NCBI GenBank assembly: GCA_002347815.1
Contig: DDXV01000065.1
Location: 1-64,000 of the forward strand
Direction: 5' to 3'
Source: Syntrophaceae bacterium UBA2251
GTDB taxonomy: Bacteria > Desulfobacterota > Syntrophia > Syntrophales > UBA2251
DNA length: 64,000 bases
The notes beneath the pieces are model-generated. The model was not told where the DNA came from. It saw only the letters and a program-made list of their open reading frames with translations, and did not search any database. Positions 59,727-64,000 of the stretch are shown piece after piece (positions within the stretch are counted from its first letter, which is position 1; every line of letters begins with the position of its first letter). Position numbers and translations under genes: made by a program.

Positions 59727-60098
59727 GTGCAAAGATTCATGCTGAAATCGAAACTTCACCGGGCGACGGTCACCGATGCCGATCTGCATTACGAAGGCAG
59801 CATCACCATTGACGAAGGATTGATGGAAGCCGCCGATTTCCTTCCTTTCGAAAAGGTGTCGATTTACGACGTTTCCAACGGGGAGCGCTTTTCCACGTAC
59901 GTCATCCGGGGGAAACGGGATTCCGGTGTCATCTGTCTGAACGGCGCCGCGGCACGGAAAGTCTCACGGGGCGATCTGATCATCATCGCCAGTTACGTGC
60001 TCGTAGACGATGCCGATGCGGCGAAGTGGTCGCCTCGCTGCGTGCTGCTCGACGAAAAGAACCGCATCAAGAAATGGCCGCGCAAGAAGCGGAACTGA
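59727..60098 (+). CDS. panD: Aspartate 1-decarboxylase
   Basis: This 123-residue pyruvoyl enzyme precursor has MLKSKLHRATVTDADLHYEGS with the self-cleavage Gly-Ser in YEGSITID, then NGAAARK near 72. It makes beta-alanine from aspartate. It starts at GTG (59727) behind GGGAGGGA; the ATG four codons later lies too far from that site. Confidence 0.96.
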   Translation: MQRFMLKSKLHRATVTDADLHYEGSITIDEGLMEAADFLPFEKVSIYDVSNGERFSTYVIRGKRDSGVICLNGAAARKVSRGDLIIIASYVLVDDADAAKWSPRCVLLDEKNRIKKWPRKKRN

Positions 60099-60132
60099 CA
60101 TCCCTCGAAATGCAAGAGACGATCCAGCCGGA

Positions 60133-60750
60133 ATGAAGAAGAAACTCAAGCTGGCCTTCATCACGGGCCTCGCCGTGATCATCCCGATCGGGATCACGCT
60201 GTACATCCTCGCCTTTATGATCGGCGCCATGGATCGCTTTCTCGATTGGATTCCGACGCCCTACCATCCCGATACCCTGATCGGCTTTCATATCCCGGGA
60301 CTGGGCCTGATCGTGATCGTGACGTTCATCCTTCTCTGCGGCGCCGCGACTCGCAGCTATCTGGGTAAACATCTCGTCCTTTACGGCGAAGGCCTTCTGG
60401 AGCGGATTCCCTTCGTCCGGGGGATTTATCTGGCGACGAAAAAGGTTTCCGACAGTTTTTTCAGAAACCGGACGAAAAGCTTTCAGCGGGTCGTTCTGAT
60501 CGAATTTCCCCGGTCGGGGGTCTATACCCTGGCCTTCGTCACCGGACCGGGAAACCGTGAATTGGCCGGGAAAATCGATTCCGCCTGCCTCAACGTTTTC
60601 GTCCCGACCACTCCGAATCCCACCTCGGGATATTATCTCGTGGTGCCGGCGACGGAGGTGATCGACGTGAACCTGACGGTGGAAGAGGCCTTCACCCAGA
60701 TCATCTCCTGCGGAATCGCGACGCCTCCGGAAAACCCCCTCTCCGCATAA
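60133..60750 (+). CDS. DUF502 membrane protein
   Basis: This 205-residue protein matches the DUF502 plan: two N-terminal membrane helices (about 5-30 and 52-75), then a soluble domain with [20 protein letters not shown] near 97, [20 protein letters not shown] near 125, and [17 protein letters not shown] near 158. Function is unknown. The ribosome site is weak (CCGGA). It lies between panD and ahcY with short gaps. Confidence 0.88.
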   Translation: MKKKLKLAFITGLAVIIPIGITLYILAFMIGAMDRFLDWIPTPYHPDTLIGFHIPGLGLIVIVTFILLCGAATRSYLGKHLVLYGEGLLERIPFVRGIYLATKKVSDSFFRNRTKSFQRVVLIEFPRSGVYTLAFVTGPGNRELAGKIDSACLNVFVPTTPNPTSGYYLVVPATEVIDVNLTVEEAFTQIISCGIATPPENPLSA

Positions 60751-60832
60751 ATCGGTTGATCGTGAACGGGGATTGATGTTAAAGGACCCCCGTGTTGCAT
60801 GCATTTTATATCACTTGAGGGGAGTGTTGCCC

Positions 60833-62257
60833 ATGTCATTCATGGAGGTTGATCCAAAGCGACCGTATTGTGTCGCCGACCTTTCCCTGGCCTCCTGGGG
60901 ACGAAAGGAAATGGTGCTGGCCGAGAAGGAGATGCCGGGCCTGATGGCGGTTCGGGAGAAATATGGAAAGAAGAAGCCCCTCCGGGGGATGAAGATTACC
61001 GGCAGCCTGCACATGACCATTCAGACGGCGATGCTCATCGAAACCCTCAGGGAACTCGGCGCCGATCTCCGCTGGGCATCCTGCAATATCTTCTCGACCC
61101 AGGACCACGCCGCGGCCGCCATCGCCCAGGCCGGGTCTGCGGCGGTCTTCGCGTGGAAGGGCGAAAGTCTGGAGGAGTACTGGTGGTGCACCGAGCAGGC
61201 CTTGACCTGGCCCGACGGCTCCGGACCGGATCTGATCGTGGATGACGGCGGAGATGCCACGCTGTTCGTCCACCACGGGGTCAAGATCGAGAAGGATCCA
61301 AAACGTCTGGAGACGGTATGGGACAATCCGGAGATGGACATCGTTTACGAACGGCTCCGCCGAGGCCGGGATAAGAACGCCCGGCGCTGGCAGCGGGCGG
61401 CGAAACGCATCCGCGGCGTCTCGGAGGAAACCACGACGGGCGTCCATCGTCTCTATCAGATGTCGGCGGCGGGGGAACTGCTCTTCCCGGCCATCAACGT
61501 CAACGACTCCGTGACCAAATCCAAGTTCGACAATCTGTACGGGTGCCGCGAATCCCTGCTGGACGGGATCAAGCGCGCCACCGACATCATGATTGCCGGC
61601 AAGAAGGTGGTCGTCTGCGGCTACGGAGATGTGGGGAAGGGCTGCGCCCAGTCGATGCGCGCCTTCGGTGCCCGGGTCATCGTCACCGAAGTGGATCCGA
61701 TCTGTGCCCTGCAGGCGGCGATGGAGGGCTATGAGGTCCGCCGGTTGGAGGAGGTGGTCGAAAGCGCCGATATCATCGTTACCGCGACGGGATGCTGCGA
61801 TGTCGTGACGGGGCGGCACATGGAGATGATGAAGGACGAGGCCATCGTCTGCAACATCGGCCATTTCGACAGCGAGATCGACATGCGCTATCTCGAGCGC
61901 GGCAAGGTCTGCAAGCGCAGGAACATCAAGCCTCAGGTCGATCAGTGGACGTTGAAATCGGGCCGGACCATTATCGTCCTGGCCGAAGGCCGCCTGGTGA
62001 ATCTCGGCTGTGCAACGGGGCATCCCAGTTTTGTCATGAGCAACAGCTTCACGAATCAGGTTATGGCCCAGATCGAACTGGCGACAAAGGCGTACCGCCC
62101 GGGTGTCTATACCCTGCCCAAGAAGCTGGACGAGGAGGTTGCGCGTCTGCACCTGGGACGGCTGGGGGTCAGCCTGTCGAAACTGAGCGAAAAGCAGGCG
62201 GAGTATCTGGGCATCGATCCGGAGGGGCCCTTCAAGCCGGATCACTACCGCTATTAG
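60833..62257 (+). CDS. ahcY: Adenosylhomocysteinase
   Basis: This 474-residue SAH hydrolase has the substrate domain ([20 protein letters not shown] near 53) and the Rossmann domain with [20 protein letters not shown] near 259. HFDSEID near 338 and the C-terminal KPDHYRY tail complete the NAD and active site. It splits S-adenosylhomocysteine to adenosine and homocysteine, keeping the SAM cycle running. The ATG at 60833 follows GGGGAG; the in-frame ATG 20 codons earlier lacks a site. Confidence 0.97.
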   Translation: MSFMEVDPKRPYCVADLSLASWGRKEMVLAEKEMPGLMAVREKYGKKKPLRGMKITGSLHMTIQTAMLIETLRELGADLRWASCNIFSTQDHAAAAIAQAGSAAVFAWKGESLEEYWWCTEQALTWPDGSGPDLIVDDGGDATLFVHHGVKIEKDPKRLETVWDNPEMDIVYERLRRGRDKNARRWQRAAKRIRGVSEETTTGVHRLYQMSAAGELLFPAINVNDSVTKSKFDNLYGCRESLLDGIKRATDIMIAGKKVVVCGYGDVGKGCAQSMRAFGARVIVTEVDPICALQAAMEGYEVRRLEEVVESADIIVTATGCCDVVTGRHMEMMKDEAIVCNIGHFDSEIDMRYLERGKVCKRRNIKPQVDQWTLKSGRTIIVLAEGRLVNLGCATGHPSFVMSNSFTNQVMAQIELATKAYRPGVYTLPKKLDEEVARLHLGRLGVSLSKLSEKQAEYLGIDPEGPFKPDHYRY

Positions 62258-62270
62258 TCCGGTTGAGCCG

Positions 62271-63350
62271 TCAGGTCTGAACGCGCCGGACCAGAAACAC
62301 GGTCAAGACGAAAAACACGAGGTTGGCCGTCCACGCGGCCAGGAGCGGCGGGAGGGTTCCCGATCGTCCCAGGGACAGGGCGAAGGCGTGGAGCAGCCAG
62401 TAGGAAAACCCGAGGACGATACCGGCCGCAATGCTCCGGGCCGCCCCGCCGCCGCGCTCCGATATCACGGAAAAGGATACCCCGATCAAGACCAGAATCA
62501 GGCTCACGAAGGAGAATGCCAGCTTCCCGTGCAGATCTGCGGCGTATCGCGTCACGTCATAGCCCTCGGCGCGCAGCTTGCGGACATAGGCGCTGAGCTC
62601 GAAGTAGCCCATCTGGTCCGCGTCTTTCTGAACGACCTGGAAATCCGACGGGGATTCCGGCAGATCCACGGCCTGGTGCTCCGCCCAGGTGAGTTCGGGA
62701 AACTCCCCGTCTGCGAAACGGGCAATCATCACGTTGTGAAACAGCCAGCGGCCCTCCTTCCATTCCGCCCATTCCGCGTCGATGCGACTCGTGAGGTGAA
62801 AGCGGGCATCGAGATGATTGATCGTGATGCCGTGCAGGGTCCGGGTTTCGACATCGAAGACCTTGAAATTGTAAATCCCCTTCTCACCGCGATACCATAA
62901 CTCATTGCGCTTGAACGTGCCCCGGGGCTCCTTTTTCTGGATCTCCACGCGCTTGATGTGCTCCGCACGCTGGTTGGCCTCCGGAACGAGAAACTCCCCA
63001 TTCAGGAAATTGAAGATGCTGAGCAGTCCGGCGCAGAGGACGATCGGAAGAAAGATGCGGTAGAGACTGATCCCGCAGGCCTTCATGGCGATGATTTCGC
63101 TGTGTCGCGACAGGGTCCCCAGGGTCAGCAGTGTGGCGACCAGAACCGCCGCGGGCAGGGTGAGAGAAACGATCATCGGCAGGTTGTAGAGAAAATAGGC
63201 GGCCATCTGGGACGGCAAGGCGCTGTTGCTCAGGAACATCCGGAGGCGTCCGAAGAAATCGACGAGCAGGTACAACAGAACGAAGACCGACAGGATCAGG
63301 CCGAACCAGCGCGTGAATTCCCGGACGAGGTAGCGGTCGAGGAGCATCAT
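62271..63350 (-). CDS. lptG: LPS export permease LptG
   Basis: This 359-residue YjgP/YjgQ-family protein has three membrane helices at the N-terminus (about 15-115), a periplasmic beta-jellyroll at about 125-260 (FLVPEANQRAEHIK, GTFKRNELWYRG), and three C-terminal helices with FSFVSLILVLIGVSFSV. With LptF and LptB it pulls LPS from the inner membrane. Its ATG overlaps the lptF stop (ATGA), so lptF-lptG are coupled. Confidence 0.94.
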   Translation of the reverse strand: MMLLDRYLVREFTRWFGLILSVFVLLYLLVDFFGRLRMFLSNSALPSQMAAYFLYNLPMIVSLTLPAAVLVATLLTLGTLSRHSEIIAMKACGISLYRIFLPIVLCAGLLSIFNFLNGEFLVPEANQRAEHIKRVEIQKKEPRGTFKRNELWYRGEKGIYNFKVFDVETRTLHGITINHLDARFHLTSRIDAEWAEWKEGRWLFHNVMIARFADGEFPELTWAEHQAVDLPESPSDFQVVQKDADQMGYFELSAYVRKLRAEGYDVTRYAADLHGKLAFSFVSLILVLIGVSFSVISERGGGAARSIAAGIVLGFSYWLLHAFALSLGRSGTLPPLLAAWTANLVFFVLTVFLVRRVQT

Positions 63351-64000
63351 GGGGTGCAACTCCGTTTCCGGTTTCGGCCGATGGCGGAAGACAGCCGGTC
63401 GATCCATTGCCGGAGCAGCAGCGGTTCTTCCCGGGCGGCTCGGATGAAGAGATACAGCGCCGCGGTCCCGAAGAGGACGTTGGGCGTCCAGATCCCGATG
63501 ACCGGCGCAAGATAGCCGGTCTCCACCAGGGCCTCTCCGCCCAGTTGAAGCAGGTAGTAGAGGACCACGACCGTCAGGCCCGTCGTGAAGCCCCGGGACT
63601 TGACGGTGCGCTGGGCCCGGATGCCAAGGGGAATGGCCAGAATCCCGAAGATGAGGCAGGAAATGGGAATGGTCAGTCGCTGGTGAAGTTCGATGATCAA
63701 TTCTCGGGCAGCCTTGCTTTTCATATCCAGCCCACGAACCTGGCGCCGAAGTTCTCCCAGGGTCATCTCCTTCTCCGCCTTCTTGTCGCGGTCGCTCTGG
63801 AGCGCCGCGGCGATGTTCAGATTCACGTCGTAGCTCCTGAACGACAACAGGCGATAGGATTTCTGGCGGAGGTCGACCATATGCGTACTGCCGTCCTCGA
63901 GCCGCAGCGCGATCGCCCGGGTATCAGGATCGGAAACGAGATAGGCTCGTTGCGCGACGATGGTGCTGGGTTCGCCGGTCATGCGATGATCGTAAACGAT
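63347..64000 (-). CDS. lptF: LPS export permease LptF, 3' part (runs off window)
   Basis: This is the C-terminal 217 residues of a YjgP/YjgQ-family permease. It has the end of the periplasmic jellyroll, then LTIPISCLIFGILAIPLGI and a YYLLQLGGEALVETGYL segment in the last three helices. The open frame continues to base 64000 through IVYDHRMTGE, so the ATG at 63982 is internal and the start lies beyond the window. The position before lptG identifies it as LptF. Confidence 0.93.
   Translation of the reverse strand: MVYDHRMTGEPSTIVAQRAYLVSDPDTRAIALRLEDGSTHMVDLRQKSYRLLSFRSYDVNLNIAAALQSDRDKKAEKEMTLGELRRQVRGLDMKSKAARELIIELHQRLTIPISCLIFGILAIPLGIRAQRTVKSRGFTTGLTVVVLYYLLQLGGEALVETGYLAPVIGIWTPNVLFGTAALYLFIRAAREEPLLLRQWIDRLSSAIGRNRKRSCTP

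Noticed and set aside
60751..60832. An SAH riboswitch ahead of ahcY
   Set aside because: Only 82 bases are available and none of the conserved SAH riboswitch segments is visible.

Overview
The window is a dense, high-GC stretch of chromosome from a Gram-negative bacterium. LptF/LptG, an RseP-type site-2 protease, a short EF-Ts and the order rpsB-tsf-pyrH-frr-uppS-cdsA-dxr-rseP support this. The secA-argJ pair, two acetyl-CoA hydrolase/transferase genes fused to a GNAT domain, an ADP-forming acyl-CoA synthetase remnant and a pyruvate-carboxylase-like gene pair suggest an anaerobic Desulfobacterota member (Syntrophia-like). The taxonomic placement is inference; no 16S gene is present.

Left edge (1-2300): by eye this part is less GC-rich than the rest. 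It opens with a short Asn-codon-rich copy of the C-terminal core of the formylglycine-generating-enzyme (FGE) fold. The copy is cut off upstream by an in-frame stop and looks like the template repeat of a diversity-generating retroelement (DGR). A secreted caspase-family protease follows. No reverse transcriptase lies in the window, so the element would have to continue to the left or be a relic.

2300-17500: a PLP aminotransferase; acyP, ligA and a small unknown gene on the minus strand; divergent HIT and LapA-like genes; an EF-G2-type translocase with a MoaB/Mog protein; two-subunit pyruvate carboxylase genes; secA and argJ.

17600-38200: a long plus-strand run of housekeeping genes, many joined by ATGA overlaps. 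It covers translation (rpsB, tsf, frr), UMP kinase, isoprenoid and phospholipid synthesis (uppS, cdsA, dxr, psd, pssA, ispG), membrane proteolysis (rseP), t6A synthesis (tsaB), asd, rsmD, coaD, an aminotransferase, a PurF-like protein without the usual N-terminal cysteine, proS, a RelA/SpoT enzyme, a secreted amidase, rdgB and tRNA-Pro. Beside the tRNA is a 59-codon remnant of a DUF554 gene.

38500-52400: mostly minus strand. It contains phosphomannomutase/phosphoglucomutase, a BioD-like/DRTGG protein, a broken ADP-forming acyl-CoA synthetase, the first CoA-transferase-GNAT fusion, a HAD phosphatase, an aminotransferase, a NUDIX hydrolase, a YheT-like hydrolase, a small secreted protein with no ordinary start codon, tRNA-Met, a CsgG/TolB-like FG-GAP protein and the second CoA-transferase-GNAT fusion.

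52600-64000: purB and a lipoprotein; nadB; tsaD, a DUF2062 gene and rsmA; panC and panD; a DUF502 membrane protein; ahcY; lptG and the 3' part of lptF, which runs off the right edge.

The best candidates for something unusual are the DGR-template-like repeat next to the caspase, the doubly deleted acyl-CoA synthetase, the two CoA-transferase-acetyltransferase fusions, and the two unusual translation starts around 47.8-48.0 kb.
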